64,000 nt of DNA from Novosphingobium sp. JCM 18896 (lineage in GTDB: Bacteria; Pseudomonadota; Alphaproteobacteria; Sphingomonadales; Sphingomonadaceae). The position numbers were made by a program, and so were the translations under genes. The notes beneath the pieces are model-generated. The model made no database searches. It was not told the DNA's origin and saw nothing but the letters and a program-made list of their open reading frames with translations. The DNA lies in the NCBI RefSeq assembly GCF_025938095.1, contig NZ_JAPCZF010000001.1, forward strand, positions 186,001-250,000. Direction: 5' to 3'. This document shows, in pieces, positions 63,814 through 64,000 of this stretch; position 1 is the first letter of the stretch, and every line of letters starts with the position of its first letter.

Positions 63814-64000
63814 TTATCGCGATCGATCGAGGCAAAGCGCAACGATGGCTGAGGCGACTTCTTCAGGGTCGGCCAACACGTCTTTCGCCGGAATCCGAAT
63901 GAGTTCGATCCCTTGCTTCGCAATCCATTCCGTCCGGCGTTCATCTCGCTCGGGGCGGTCTCCCATGTCGTGGGCGATGCCGTCGATCTCGAAGCCGGTC
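63814..64000 (-). CDS. DUF559 (endonuclease-like) protein, N-terminus beyond window
   Basis: The last 61 codons and stop are inside. They read GFEIDGIAHDMGDRPERDERR, then WIAKQGIELIRIPAKDVL and EVASAIVAL. The xEIDGxxHD and RDERRxxWL/I pattern with IRI is the end of DUF559 proteins, related to very-short-patch-repair endonucleases. The catalytic N-terminal half is not visible. The role in the cell is unknown. Confidence 0.82.
   Translation of the reverse strand, partial: TGFEIDGIAHDMGDRPERDERRTEWIAKQGIELIRIPAKDVLADPEEVASAIVALCLDRSR

Overview
The window looks like chromosomal DNA of a high-GC alphaproteobacterium, most probably a sphingomonad of the Novosphingobium/Sphingobium type. The grounds are dense coding with many 4-base stop/start overlaps, an NDUFA12-DUF2155-aat block, serS-surE-nlpD synteny, two large TonB-dependent receptors, DUF3297 and DUF2721 proteins, and abundant paired palindromic (REP-type) repeats. 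The genus is an inference; no rRNA or species marker is present.

Layout. 1-6.3 kb is an accessory catabolic-looking block: a CaiB/BaiF CoA-transferase (cut by the window edge), an aminoglycoside-phosphotransferase-fold kinase, a TonB-dependent receptor with an unusual three-half-site dyad upstream, and a dienelactone hydrolase. 6.4-11.1 kb has a TonB-like transducer, a manC-manA pair making GDP-mannose precursors, and acetyl-CoA synthetase, which appears to start at CTG. 11.3-18.4 kb has a DUF2721 protein, four tandem overlapping MFS transporter paralogues and an M28 peptidase. 18.4-23.2 kb has a fatty acyl-AMP ligase, recX, a DUF192 lipoprotein, NDUFA12, a DUF2155 lipoprotein and aat. 23.3-27.2 kb is tRNA-Trp, a polytopic membrane protein, then secE-nusG-rplK-rplA.

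27.4-32.7 kb has a TauD/TfdA dioxygenase, a cupin, a three-gene minus-strand set (Baeyer-Villiger-type monooxygenase, CinA-like protein, UbiC-like protein) and CorA. 32.9-42.8 kb is housekeeping: rimO, a K+ channel, an NlpD-like protein, surE, serS, tRNA-Val, a CHAP protein, der, and bfr/bfd with iron-box-like sites. 42.8-48.3 kb holds a DUF418 protein and a Sel1/SPOR protein divergent from a ParA-like ATPase, a ribbon-helix-helix partner and a TPR/SPOR lipoprotein. This cassette is the most plausible uncharacterised system in the window.

48.3-53.3 kb is pyrB with a non-catalytic dihydroorotase homologue (pyrX), a RelE/Xre toxin-antitoxin pair under a perfect dyad, and sppA. 53.3-61.3 kb holds a second TauD paralogue, a 59-residue proline-rich protein, tRNA-Leu, a tailed trigger factor, a DUF4424 protein, and a TonB receptor coupled to a phosphodiesterase. 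The window ends with clpP, clpX and a partial DUF559 nuclease-like gene.

No CRISPR array, rRNA operon, prophage or insertion sequence was seen. The repeats are short intergenic palindromic elements. One of them is tied to a partial tRNA-Val duplication around 39.4 kb.
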